Of a DNA stretch of 64,000 bases, positions 19,296-28,201 are shown piece after piece; within the stretch, counting starts at the first letter, position 1, and each line of letters begins with the position of its first letter. Position numbers and translations under genes: made by a program. The DNA comes from Marinobacter manganoxydans MnI7-9. GTDB taxonomy: Bacteria; Pseudomonadota; Gammaproteobacteria; Pseudomonadales; Oleiphilaceae. Below the pieces are notes generated by a model. The model did not search any database and was not told the DNA's origin. It saw only the letters and a program-made list of their open reading frames with translations. The DNA lies in the NCBI RefSeq assembly GCF_000235625.1, contig NZ_AGTR01000013.1:62001-126000 (forward strand), read 5' to 3'.

Positions 19296-20480
19296 ATGAG
19301 CACAGACAACGTCGTTATCGTAAGCGGGGTTCGTACCCCCATGGGTGGATTCCAGGGTAGCCTGGCCAGTGTCAGCGCAACCGATCTTGGAGCGATCACC
19401 ATCGCCGAGGCCGTAAAACGCGCCGGTCTGAAGCCTGCGGATGTGCAGGAAGTCATCATGGGCAACGTCCTGCCTGCCGGCCTAAAACAGGGCCCGGCCC
19501 GCCAGGCTATGCGCAAGGCCGGCCTGCCGGATCACACTGGAGCTACCACCATCAATAAGCTCTGCGGCTCCGGCATGAAAGCCGCCATGTTCGCCCATGA
19601 TCTGATCAAAGCCGGCAGCAATGACATCATGGTAGCTGGTGGTATGGAGAGCATGTCCAACGCCCCCTATATTCTGCAGGGCGTCCGCAGCGGCTACCGC
19701 ATGGGACCGGGCCAGGCACCCCAGGATCATATGTTCCTGGACGGCCTCGAAGACGCCGAAACCGGTCGCCTGATGGGTGCCTTTGCCCAGGAAATGGCGG
19801 ACAAGAAAGGCTACACCCGGGAAGAAATGGATGAATACGCCATCACCTCCCTCACTCGGGCCAAAAAAGCCATTGAGGAAGGCCTGCTGAAAGACGAGAT
19901 CATTCCGGTAACCGTGAAAAGCCGAAAAGGCGAGGTGGTCGTTGAGGACGACGAGCAGCCCCACAACGCCAACATCGACAAGATCCCGAGCCTCCGCCCG
20001 GCCTTCGCTAAAGATGGCACCGTCACAGCGGCAAACGCCTCTTCGATCTCAGACGGCGCTTCTGCGTTGCTGCTGATGCGCGAGTCCGAGGCTGAAAAAC
20101 GCGGCCTCAAGCCGCTGGCCCGCATCGTCGGCCACAGCACCCAGTCCCAGCATCCGTCCGAGTTCACCTGCGCCCCGGTTGGCGCCATTGAAACCCTGTT
20201 TGGCAAAACCGGCTGGAGTAAAGACGACGTCGACCTCTTCGAAATCAACGAAGCCTTCGCCATGGTCGCCATGATGCCCATCCGCGAACTAGGCCTGGAC
20301 CCCGAGAAAGTCAACATCCACGGCGGCGCCTGCGCGCAGGGTCACCCCGTCGGCTCCACCGGCTCTCGCCTGCTTGTCACCCTCATGTACGCTCTTCAGC
20401 GTTACGGCAAAAAGAAGGGCATTGCAGCTCTTTGCATCGGTGGCGGCGAGGCTACGGCCATGGCGATTGAGATGCTTTAA
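19296..20480 (+). CDS. Acetyl-CoA C-acetyltransferase (thiolase)
   Basis: 394 residues, full-length thiolase II. The acyl-accepting cysteine is in INKLCGSGMKAA near residue 90, the catalytic histidine in GHPVGSTGSRLLV, the conserved NEAFAMV block is present, and the second cysteine is in ALCIGGGEATAM. It condenses or cleaves acetoacetyl-CoA; whether the direction is beta-oxidation, amino-acid breakdown or PHB/mevalonate supply cannot be told from sequence. It stands alone, with palindromes E and D downstream and no other fatty-acid genes adjacent. Confidence 0.92.
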   Translation: MSTDNVVIVSGVRTPMGGFQGSLASVSATDLGAITIAEAVKRAGLKPADVQEVIMGNVLPAGLKQGPARQAMRKAGLPDHTGATTINKLCGSGMKAAMFAHDLIKAGSNDIMVAGGMESMSNAPYILQGVRSGYRMGPGQAPQDHMFLDGLEDAETGRLMGAFAQEMADKKGYTREEMDEYAITSLTRAKKAIEEGLLKDEIIPVTVKSRKGEVVVEDDEQPHNANIDKIPSLRPAFAKDGTVTAANASSISDGASALLLMRESEAEKRGLKPLARIVGHSTQSQHPSEFTCAPVGAIETLFGKTGWSKDDVDLFEINEAFAMVAMMPIRELGLDPEKVNIHGGACAQGHPVGSTGSRLLVTLMYALQRYGKKKGIAALCIGGGEATAMAIEML

Positions 20481-20516
20481 GCAAGAATCCTGGATAGCTC
20501 TTTTGCTTCGGTTGTT

Positions 20517-20624
20517 GGGCAAGGGGCGGTCGTCTTTCTGAAACACGCCGTGAATACGTCCCTGTAGGCTTGACGGCAGCATCCATGCTGCCGACAGTTT
20601 CAGAAAGACGACCGCCCCTTGCCC
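20517..20624. repeat. Compound palindrome E (divergent core type)
   Basis: Perfect 28-bp outer arms (20517-20544 with 20597-20624) enclose a 52-nt core in the same orientation as copy B. The core keeps the two-module plan, but both modules differ in sequence: GCCGTGAATACGTCCCTGTA takes the place of the CGCTACGAGCACATCC module, and GGCAGCATCCATGCTGCC takes the place of the GTCGGCC hairpin. It begins 36 nt after the thiolase stop. Confidence 0.93.
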
Positions 20625-20732
20625 CTGACAATACGAGAAGGCTTTTCGAGGCACTGGTGCCGAAGCTTCCTTTTGTCGTGAATCTGGTGACATCTGAGTC
20701 GCAGATTACATCGGAACTATGGGCGCTGACGT

Positions 20733-20826
20733 CGGGGTGAGCCTTCCGGGAATGTAGAGGGCCATGGATGGCCCGAAACAAGCGCACATGGATGTGCTCG
20801 TAGCGGTTCCCGGAAGGCTCACCCCG
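20733..20826. repeat. Compound palindrome D
   Basis: Perfect 20-bp outer arms (20733-20752 with 20807-20826) enclose a 54-nt core oriented like A and C. The second hairpin GCACATGGATGTGC is unchanged, while the first hairpin is GGGCCATGGATGGCCC, differing from copy C on both sides of the stem so that pairing is kept. Confidence 0.93.
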
Positions 20827-21104
20827 GCGGCAGTGCTTGCTCCCAAGTTTAAAGCGAAAAAAACCACCAAAACCAAAGTGGTTGCATCTAATTTTGTTGT
20901 CTATAGTGATTCTGTGCGACGAAACCCGGCGGCAAACGGCGTTTACAGGGGGATGATAGCAAAATCATACTTTTGACTGATCAAAGCGCCCGAAGGCGTT
21001 AGCTATAGTGCCAACATCACGAGCACTGTGCATGAAGCCTCCAATACATCGTGAACACCAATAATCAGAGCAGCGACTCAGAACAACAATGGAGTAGCCT
21101 TCCA

Positions 21105-22997
21105 ATGACAAGAAAAACACATCAATGGCAGCGTTGGACCAAATTACCGCTGGCCGTGGCAGTTGCAGCCGGGATGTCCGGTCACGCAGCCGCCTATTCG
21201 TTTTATGTGGGTGATGTGGAAGCCCAGTTCAACACCACGCTGTCTGCGGGTGCAGGTTGGCGGGTCGAGGATAGAGATAAGCGTCTGATCGCGCAGGGTA
21301 ACCTTGGCCCCGAGTATGCCCCAGGTGGCTCCCTTGCCAATATTGGTTCCTCTACGAACAACTATGACGACGGCAACCTCAACTTCGAGAGTGGCGATAC
21401 TTACTCCAAGATCGTCAAGGGTAACAGTGAACTTTACCTGAACTACTACGTTGACAACCCCTACCTTACACGCGTGGGCGGCCTGCTTCGTGGGCGTTAC
21501 TGGTATGACTTCGAGTTGAAAGACGAGAACCGCGCCGTTGATTTTGTCGGCCAGCAGCGTGAGCTGAATCCAGACGCGAAAGATAATGCTTCCGGTGGTG
21601 AAATCCTCGACGCCTACATTTTCTCTGACTGGTATTTCGGTAATGTTCCGGTCAGCCTTCGCTACGGCAAGCAGGTTGTGAGCTGGGGCGAGAGCACCTT
21701 TATCCCGGGCGGCATCAACGTCATCAACCCGGTGGATGTTCCCGCCTTCCGGGCGCCGGGCTCTGAACTGAAAGACGCGCTTCTCCCGGTCGAGATGTTC
21801 TACATGTCTGCGGGTATCACAGAGAACGTCACCGTTGAGACCTTCGTACAGGCAGACTGGGAGCCGGTTCGTCCGGACGACTGTGGTACCTTCTTCTCCA
21901 CCAACGATTTCGCAGCTGATGGTTGCGGCCCGGTACTTCTCGCTGGCCAGCTACCGGATTCCCAGGCCTTTGCACAGGGCTTCATCGCGCCTCGGATTGG
22001 AGACCAGGAAGCGGATTCCAAAGACCAGTTTGGTGTGGCCGTGCGCTGGTATGTACCTGAGCTGAATGACTCAGAGCTGGGTTTCTACTACATCAAGTAC
22101 AACAGTCGTCTGCCATACGTCAGTGGTCTGGTGAACAACCCATCCAGCCCGACTTCGACGCAGCAGAACGATCCGAGCCTGCCGTTCTCCAGCTTCCCGA
22201 GCTACTTCATCGAGTACCCGGAGAACATCAACCTGTACGGCATCAGCATCAACACCACCACACCCGGTGGCTGGTCGCTGGGCGCTGAATACAGCTTCCG
22301 CGACAACGTGCCTTTGCAGTGGAACGCTTTTGAATTGATCTTTGGTGGCTTGCAGCAGCGTGATCCAGCAGGTGACCCACTTAGTAAGCTGGAAGCGCAG
22401 CGTCTTGCAGAAAATCCGGGTGCAAACCTGGCTGGCAAGCCGGTCGCCGGATACGATCGTTTCAATGTGTCCCAGGCTCAGTTTACGCTGATCAAGTTCT
22501 TCGATCAGGTAATGGGCGCCAGTCGGCTGTCTTTGATCACGGAGTTCGGTGCAACTTATGTGCATGACCTGCCGGATTACGACGAAGCTCGTTACGGTCG
22601 TTCAGGCACCTTCGGTATTGGTACTCTCCCGTTCGGCCCAATCGACATCTGTTCCGACGGTGGTGCCAACATCAACACCAACTACTGTAACAACGAAGGC
22701 TTCACAACCGACTTCTCGTGGGGTTACCGTACCCGTCTGGTTTGGGATTACCTGGACGCCGTGGCCGGTGTTAACCTGTCACCGCAGCTGGCCTGGAGCC
22801 ACGATGTTGAGGGTTACAGCCCGCAGCCGGGCGGTGCTTTCAACGAAGGCAGCAAGGCTATCGGTCTGTCTCTGCAGGCGGTTTACCAGAACAAGATTAC
22901 CGGCAACATCGGTTACACAAACTTTTTCGGCGGCAAGCCGTATAACGAGTTGACTGACCGCGATTTCGTGAGTGCTAGCGTTTCATACTCATTCTGA
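21105..22997 (+). CDS. DUF1302 family outer-membrane-type protein
   Basis: 630 residues with a signal peptide (basic MTRKTHQWQRW, hydrophobic LAVAVAAGMSG, cleavage near HAAA at about residue 30). The rest is rich in alternating aromatic strands, Asn, Gly and Tyr and ends in Phe (SVSYSF), as expected for an outer-membrane beta-barrel. DUF1302 proteins are typically encoded next to DUF1329 proteins in pseudomonads and relatives; their substrate is not established. ATG 21105 follows GGAG at 10 nt; a GTG at 21051 is in frame but would precede the signal peptide. It is followed after 34 nt by the DUF1329 gene. Confidence 0.88.
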   Translation: MTRKTHQWQRWTKLPLAVAVAAGMSGHAAAYSFYVGDVEAQFNTTLSAGAGWRVEDRDKRLIAQGNLGPEYAPGGSLANIGSSTNNYDDGNLNFESGDTYSKIVKGNSELYLNYYVDNPYLTRVGGLLRGRYWYDFELKDENRAVDFVGQQRELNPDAKDNASGGEILDAYIFSDWYFGNVPVSLRYGKQVVSWGESTFIPGGINVINPVDVPAFRAPGSELKDALLPVEMFYMSAGITENVTVETFVQADWEPVRPDDCGTFFSTNDFAADGCGPVLLAGQLPDSQAFAQGFIAPRIGDQEADSKDQFGVAVRWYVPELNDSELGFYYIKYNSRLPYVSGLVNNPSSPTSTQQNDPSLPFSSFPSYFIEYPENINLYGISINTTTPGGWSLGAEYSFRDNVPLQWNAFELIFGGLQQRDPAGDPLSKLEAQRLAENPGANLAGKPVAGYDRFNVSQAQFTLIKFFDQVMGASRLSLITEFGATYVHDLPDYDEARYGRSGTFGIGTLPFGPIDICSDGGANINTNYCNNEGFTTDFSWGYRTRLVWDYLDAVAGVNLSPQLAWSHDVEGYSPQPGGAFNEGSKAIGLSLQAVYQNKITGNIGYTNFFGGKPYNELTDRDFVSASVSYSF

Positions 22998-23031
22998 ACC
23001 CGGAAAGTATTCGTTGAACGAGGGAATTTAA

Positions 23032-24393
23032 ATGAAACTAAACAAGAAACTACTGGCCACAGGCGTTCTGGCAGCGAGCATGTTTGCCGGCCAGGCCTGG
23101 GGTGCGGTTTCTGCTGAAGAAGCGGCCAAGCTGGGTAACTCGCTGACACCGATGGGTGCAGAAAAAGCCGGTAACGGCGGTGCCATTCCCCCCTGGACCG
23201 GTGGTCTGACAACGCCGCCTCCCGGCTACAATAATGACGGCATCTACGTGAATCCGTTCGCGGATGAGCAGCCCAAGTTCACCATCGATCAGAACAACGT
23301 CGAGCAGTACAAAGACAACCTGTCCCCTGGCCAGGTGGCTATGATCGAGCGCTACGATGACTACTTCATGCCGGTGTACGAAACCCATCGTACTGCTGCT
23401 TATCCTGAAGAGGTCATGGAGCAGACCGTTGAAAACGCGACCACGGTTGAGCTGATCAAGGACGGTAACGGTCTGGGCAACTATCAGTCTGCCACCCCGT
23501 TCCCGATTCCCCAGAATGGTCTGGAGGCAATCTGGAACCACATTACCCGTTACAGAGGTGGTTCTGTACAGCGTACCGTTGGTCAGGTGACGCCGACTGA
23601 AGCTGGTGATTTCTCTGTTGTGAAATTCCAGGACGAGCTTACCTGGCGTACCTACCTCTCGGATTACAATCCGGACGAGGATGCGAACGTTCTGTTTTAC
23701 TTCAAGCAGGCCATTACCGCTCCGGCACGTCTCGCCGGTAACGTACTGCTGGTACACGAGACCATCGACCAGGTTGCCGAGCCTCGCCGTGCGTGGGTTT
23801 ACAACGCCGGTCAGCGTCGGGTTCGTCGGGCACCTCAGGTAGCGTATGACGGACCGGGTACCGCGTCTGACGGTATGCGTACCTCGGATAATTTCGACAT
23901 GTTCAACGGTGCTCCGGACCGCTACAACTGGGAGCTGGTTGGCAAGAAGGAAATGTACATTCCGTACAACTCCTACAAGCTGACCGATCGCAGCCTTAGC
24001 TATGACCAGATCATTCAGGCTGGTCATATCAATCAGGATTACACTCGCTACGAGCTGCACCGTGTATGGCATGTTCGCGCAACCCTGAAAGAAGGGGCCC
24101 GCCACATCTATGCCCAGCGTGACTTCTACATTGATGAAGACTCCTGGCAGGCATCTGTCATTGATCACTACGACGGCCGTGGCGAACTCTGGCGTGTTGC
24201 AGAAGCCCACAATATGCAGTTCTACGATCAGAACGTGCCCTGGTACGCCATAGAGACGCTGTACGACCTGCTCTCTGGCCGCTACCTCGCGCTTGGTCTG
24301 ACCAACGAGGAAGAGAATCCGTATGAGTTTGGCGTTGAGCGCCGCTCCAGGGATTACACGCCGGCCGCATTGCGCCGCGCCGGTACCCGGTAA
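23032..24393 (+). CDS. DUF1329 family periplasmic/envelope protein
   Basis: 453 residues with a clear signal peptide (MKLNKKLLATGVLAASMFAG, cleavage after AWG near residue 25). The mature part has the family's N-terminal region SLTPMGAEKAGN, then a large beta-rich domain with LTWRTYLSDYNP and the C-terminal RDYTPAALRR. DUF1329 proteins resemble LolB/LppX-like lipid-handling folds and are co-transcribed with DUF1302 genes; a role in outer-membrane handling of hydrophobic compounds is inferred and not proven. An intrinsic terminator follows 23 nt after the stop. Confidence 0.88.
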   Translation: MKLNKKLLATGVLAASMFAGQAWGAVSAEEAAKLGNSLTPMGAEKAGNGGAIPPWTGGLTTPPPGYNNDGIYVNPFADEQPKFTIDQNNVEQYKDNLSPGQVAMIERYDDYFMPVYETHRTAAYPEEVMEQTVENATTVELIKDGNGLGNYQSATPFPIPQNGLEAIWNHITRYRGGSVQRTVGQVTPTEAGDFSVVKFQDELTWRTYLSDYNPDEDANVLFYFKQAITAPARLAGNVLLVHETIDQVAEPRRAWVYNAGQRRVRRAPQVAYDGPGTASDGMRTSDNFDMFNGAPDRYNWELVGKKEMYIPYNSYKLTDRSLSYDQIIQAGHINQDYTRYELHRVWHVRATLKEGARHIYAQRDFYIDEDSWQASVIDHYDGRGELWRVAEAHNMQFYDQNVPWYAIETLYDLLSGRYLALGLTNEEENPYEFGVERRSRDYTPAALRRAGTR

Positions 24394-24415
24394 GGGTTCT
24401 ACAGAAGACCAAAAA

Positions 24416-24446
24416 ACGGCGGGCCTCACGGCCCGCCGTTTTTTTT
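24416..24446 (+). terminator. Intrinsic terminator after the DUF1302-DUF1329 pair
   Basis: A perfect 9-bp GC stem (CGGCGGGCC with GGCCCGCCG), a TCAC loop and eight T residues, starting 23 nt after the DUF1329 stop codon. Confidence 0.93.
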
Positions 24447-24606
24447 ACACCCTGGAAAACCCTTTCACGTCAAAATTTTGCAGCCCACCCCTCAATTGGT
24501 TTAACCTTCTTATCATACTAAAGGCGTACCCGATGTCGGTCGCCATTGAAAAGTCAGTGCAAGATCCACTTTTCCGGCGGTGCAAGGCAGTGCGAGCCGG
24601 AGCTAA

Positions 24607-27309
24607 ATGGGGCAGTGCGTGAAACCATTCAATGATGGCTGTGCAGCCAACGACGAATTCCAGTCAGCGAACAGTGGTCTTCAACGGGGCGAGTTAATCA
24701 GGGACCTGCTCAGACAACGGGTTCATATTCCCCCGGTTCCGTCCGATTCAATGGTTCGGCCAAAGCTTGATACCAGGATTTCCGAAGCACTGACTTCCAG
24801 AGGTGTTCTTTTTCTGGAGGCGCCCTGTGGTTACGGCAAATCCCACGCTGTGGTCAGCGGCCTCGTCAGCGCTCAAATGGCTGCCGATCAAGTCCGCTGG
24901 ATTACGCTGAACTCCCAGGATAATGCACCATCCCGCTTCCTGACCTTGCTTGCCATTGCCCTGGATCTGCCTGAAACCCCGGAGCAGGGGCTCCAGAGCG
25001 GCGCCACCTTCTCGGATACCCTTTCGATGATGCAGGTCGCTTTGGCGCGAGAGGGTTCCGGCCAGCCACGGGTCCTGGTGCTCGACAACCTCCAAAATCT
25101 CAGCAATCCCGCCGTAGTGGACCTGCTTCAACAGCTGGTGATGGAATTTCCGAGTGGTTCGTCCATCATTCTTATCTCCCGTAAGGCGCTACCTTTCGAA
25201 ACGCACAGCCTCGAGCTGGAAAACCGTTTCACCCGCATCGGGTCTGAAACGCTTGAGTTTTCCCGTTCAGAAACCTTCGAGTTTTTCCGGTCCGCCACGA
25301 CGAAGAGCGAACTCACCAGCGTTGCTGTCGATAACCTCTACTATATGACCGAGGGCTGGGCGACGCCGTTGGCGCTGTATCGTCGGGAGGTTGCTCAGAA
25401 TATCGAGCGCAAACCCATTCAGGAAACACCGAGCGTTGAAAGGTTTTTGAAGGAGTCGGTGCTTGGCAATCTGACCCCGGGGCAGATGCGGTCCATGCGG
25501 GGTATTGCAGAACTTGAACTGTGCTCCGATGAACTGTTCCTGGCGCTTGAGCGACTCCTGCCTGAAGCTGGCTTTGTTCCCTCTCAGGCTGCCGAGCGGG
25601 GGCTGCCCCTGAAGCCGATGCCGGGCCGTGGTCGCTGGTTCCGTGTAAACCCGTTGTTGCAGGAATGGCTGAAGTCGCCCGTAATGGCCGGTTATTCGGA
25701 GCGGATGCTGCAGGCGAGCCGATGGTTTGGCGTGCGCGACCAGTTCCCGGAAGCATTGAAATACGCGCTACTGTCTGGAGATGCCGAGGAAGTCATCCGC
25801 ATAGCCGCTGAGGGATCAGAGGCTTTGCTGTTGGGTCAGGATACCGCATCGCTCCTGCGCCTTCGAAAGAGTCTGCCGGCCCAGCTCCTGGAACGAAGCG
25901 TGCGTCTCAGAATTGTCTATAGCTGGGTTCATGCAATTGGCGGCCAGTTCCGCCAGGCTCGAGCGCTGATTGATGGTCTGGCTGTGACCGACCGACAGGA
26001 GCAGGCTGCACGGATTCGTGCCTTGAAAGCGTTTATCCTGCGGGGCGAGGGCAGTGTTGGGCCGGCTTTGGACATGGCTGATGAGGCCCTGGCTGACGGG
26101 GAACTCAGTACTCAGGGCCAGCTTGTCACGCAGATGGTCCGTTCCAGTGCATTGTGCGCCGCGGGTCGATTCCCGGAGGCCCGGGAAGCAAACCGGGCTG
26201 CGTCGAGACTGGCAAGAGAAGCGGGCGATTCCGGTTCGGAAGCACTGGCGGTTTATGCCCATGCCCGGATCGAACTGGGCAAAGGCGCCCTGAAACATGC
26301 AGAGCAATTGTTGCGCACCGGTCTCGATACCGCCATGCAGGAGCTCTCGCGTCCTGCCCGGATTGGTGAAACCCGCCTGCAACTGAATCTGGTGCTTGTG
26401 CTTTGGCATCAGGGCCGTGAAGCGGAAGCAGATCGCCTGTTGGTCACCTGTGGGCGACATGCTGAACAGACCAGGGATCTTGGACTGCTGCTGGCGATGA
26501 CCATTCGTGTCTTGATGTGTCGGGCCCAGGGGCGATTGGAGGATGCGTTTGTCTGGATTGGTCGGGCCGAGCGTACCATGCATTCCTGGCAAGTCGACGA
26601 ATCCCTGTTCGTACCTGTTCTCGAGGCCCTGAAAGCCAACTGCTGGTTGTCGCAGAATCAGATCGACAGTGCCGATCAGGCGGTTCGAAAGCTTGCTCCT
26701 TACCGGGAAGCGGGCTGCGTACCGGAGCTTTTCCCCATGATGCCGGGCTTGCTGGACTGCCTTCAGGTTCGGGTCGACCTGGCCCGCGGTGATCTGATAA
26801 AAGCCCGGGAAACACTCCAGGGTATCCGTGAACGATATGAGGGAGCCATTCCATGGGGCGTAGAGCTCCACATGCGCTTGCTTGAGGCTGTGATCGTTCT
26901 GGATGAAAAGGGACCGGTGGTTGCCCTGAAGATTCTGTCTACCGTCGTCAATGAGGCTGCTGCAGAGCATTTCATCAGTCCTTTCCGGGAGCTCAGGAAC
27001 GAATTGCAGGAGCTAATGACGAAGGGCTTTGGTCAGCTTCCCGAGAGTGCGTTTAAAGAGGCGCTGGGCGAGGTGTTCGAGCTGCGTGAGGTCGCGGGTA
27101 CCCTGGACACCCTGGCGGAGCCCATCAGTGAGCGGGAGCAGGGCGTGCTTGAGCTGATTGCAAAAGGGCTTTCAAACCAGGAAATAGCTGACAAGCTGCA
27201 TATTTCCCTGCACACGGTGAAAACCCACGCGCGTCGAATCAATGCCAAGCTGGAAGTGAAATCCCGAACCCAGGCTATTGTCCGGGCCCGGGAGCTTGGG
27301 CTGCTTTAA
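24607..27309 (+). CDS. Large MalT/AlkS-like LuxR-family ATP-dependent regulator
   Basis: 900 residues with LAL architecture. An N-terminal P-loop NTPase has Walker A APCGYGKSHAV near residue 75 and a Walker B-like VLVLDNLQN near 160. A long alpha-helical TPR-like middle follows (about 400-800), and a C-terminal LuxR DNA-binding domain with SNQEIADKLHISLHTVKTHARRI near residue 860. MalT-type activators bind an inducer through the helical part and oligomerise on ATP. It lies just downstream of the DUF1302-DUF1329 pair but after a terminator, so it probably has its own promoter and may regulate that pair. Its 3' end overlaps the convergent acyltransferase gene by 35 bp. The inducer is unknown. 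Confidence 0.9.
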   Translation: MGQCVKPFNDGCAANDEFQSANSGLQRGELIRDLLRQRVHIPPVPSDSMVRPKLDTRISEALTSRGVLFLEAPCGYGKSHAVVSGLVSAQMAADQVRWITLNSQDNAPSRFLTLLAIALDLPETPEQGLQSGATFSDTLSMMQVALAREGSGQPRVLVLDNLQNLSNPAVVDLLQQLVMEFPSGSSIILISRKALPFETHSLELENRFTRIGSETLEFSRSETFEFFRSATTKSELTSVAVDNLYYMTEGWATPLALYRREVAQNIERKPIQETPSVERFLKESVLGNLTPGQMRSMRGIAELELCSDELFLALERLLPEAGFVPSQAAERGLPLKPMPGRGRWFRVNPLLQEWLKSPVMAGYSERMLQASRWFGVRDQFPEALKYALLSGDAEEVIRIAAEGSEALLLGQDTASLLRLRKSLPAQLLERSVRLRIVYSWVHAIGGQFRQARALIDGLAVTDRQEQAARIRALKAFILRGEGSVGPALDMADEALADGELSTQGQLVTQMVRSSALCAAGRFPEAREANRAASRLAREAGDSGSEALAVYAHARIELGKGALKHAEQLLRTGLDTAMQELSRPARIGETRLQLNLVLVLWHQGREAEADRLLVTCGRHAEQTRDLGLLLAMTIRVLMCRAQGRLEDAFVWIGRAERTMHSWQVDESLFVPVLEALKANCWLSQNQIDSADQAVRKLAPYREAGCVPELFPMMPGLLDCLQVRVDLARGDLIKARETLQGIRERYEGAIPWGVELHMRLLEAVIVLDEKGPVVALKILSTVVNEAAAEHFISPFRELRNELQELMTKGFGQLPESAFKEALGEVFELREVAGTLDTLAEPISEREQGVLELIAKGLSNQEIADKLHISLHTVKTHARRINAKLEVKSRTQAIVRARELGLL

Positions 27310-28189
27310 GCTCATCGATTCGCGCATCTTTTTCGGCCCAAATCTGGCTCACCCAGCGCTGGAACGCAATCCGGGTCTCCCGGTTGTTTTCGTAATCCAT
27401 TCCCAGAAACTCGCCTGGAATTTCCCGCGTCCGAACGTCAATAATAATCCTTCGGATTCGCCCGCAAAGGTAATCCCAAAAGCCGGCCCTGCCTTCGGGA
27501 TACACGATCGTGACATCCAGCATTGTGTGAATCATGTCGCCCATCGCGTCCAGTACAAAAGCCGTTCCGCCTGCTCTCGGTTTCAAGAGGTGCTTGTAGG
27601 GTGAATTCTGGCGATCATGCTTCTCGGGTGTAAAACGGGTGCCTTCCATGAAGTTGAAGATCGTTACCGGGGTGTAGCGAAACTTCTCGCAGGCAGCCTG
27701 GGTGGCCGCTACATCCTTTCCCTTGAGCTCAGGGCGTTTGGCAATCTGTTCCTTGGTGTGGCGATGCATGAACGGAAAATCCAGCGCCCACCAGGCAACC
27801 CCCAGAAACGGCACCCAGATCAGCTGTTTCTTCAGGAAGAACTTCAGCAGGGGAATCCGGCTGTTCAGTACGTACTGAATGGCGGGAATGTCGGCCCAGC
27901 TTTGATGGTTGCAGGTGACAAAATACCAGTGCTTCCGGCTGAGATTTTCCACGCCCCGCACATCCCAGTCGACCTTGTGCAGAAGTTCCATCAGCAGATT
28001 GTTGAAGCCAATCCAGACCCACGCGATGGTGTTGAGGATCACCGTGCAGCCCTTTCGTACGGCGGTAATGGGCAGAACGAGTTTAAGCAGGGCGACTGCG
28101 AGGAGAAACGGAATCAGCACCAACGTGTTACACAGGATGAGCAGGGCCGCCAAAGTCCCCTTCAGCGGCGCGGGGAGAAAATCGAGCAT
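27275..28189 (-). CDS. Lysophospholipid acyltransferase family protein (YihG/PlsC-like)
   Basis: 304 residues. An N-terminal hydrophobic stretch (about 12-42) is followed by a PlsC-type domain with the catalytic HX4D motif in CNHQSWADIP (about residue 94) and the substrate motif FMEGTRFTPEK (about 178). It resembles E. coli YihG, a 1-acyl-glycerol-3-phosphate acyltransferase with altered fatty-acid preference. It ends convergently, overlapping the LuxR gene by 35 bp, and starts 12 nt after the bax stop, so bax and this gene likely share a transcript. Confidence 0.9.
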   Translation of the reverse strand: MLDFLPAPLKGTLAALLILCNTLVLIPFLLAVALLKLVLPITAVRKGCTVILNTIAWVWIGFNNLLMELLHKVDWDVRGVENLSRKHWYFVTCNHQSWADIPAIQYVLNSRIPLLKFFLKKQLIWVPFLGVAWWALDFPFMHRHTKEQIAKRPELKGKDVAATQAACEKFRYTPVTIFNFMEGTRFTPEKHDRQNSPYKHLLKPRAGGTAFVLDAMGDMIHTMLDVTIVYPEGRAGFWDYLCGRIRRIIIDVRTREIPGEFLGMDYENNRETRIAFQRWVSQIWAEKDARIDELKAAQAPGPGQ

Positions 28190-28201
28190 GGGGTAGGGTC
28201 T

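Larger units (their letters stand above)
20481..21104. other. 624-nt intergenic region with two palindromes
   Basis: This gap between the thiolase and the DUF1302 gene contains compound palindromes E (20517-20624) and D (20733-20826), entered separately. The remaining right half includes a small ACCAC/GTGGT inverted repeat near 20862-20881 and AT-rich stretches, but I found no convincing promoter pair. I see no coding sequence in it. Confidence 0.7.

Noticed and set aside
20481-21104. Possible insertion sequence
   Set aside because: No transposase frame or IS-like end repeats; the inverted repeats are the arms of the compound palindromes.
21051-21104. GTG start for the DUF1302 protein 18 codons upstream
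   Set aside because: It would place a polar Asn/Gln/Ser stretch before a good signal peptide; ATG 21105 has a better-spaced GGAG site.
23050-24429. 459-codon open frame antisense to the DUF1329 gene
   Set aside because: It mirrors the codon structure of the well-supported plus-strand gene, has no ribosome site or family resemblance, and lacks any signal of its own.
25816-26970. 384-codon open frame antisense to the LuxR regulator
   Set aside because: It lies wholly inside the TPR-like region of the regulator and results from its codon bias; the composition is atypical for a protein.
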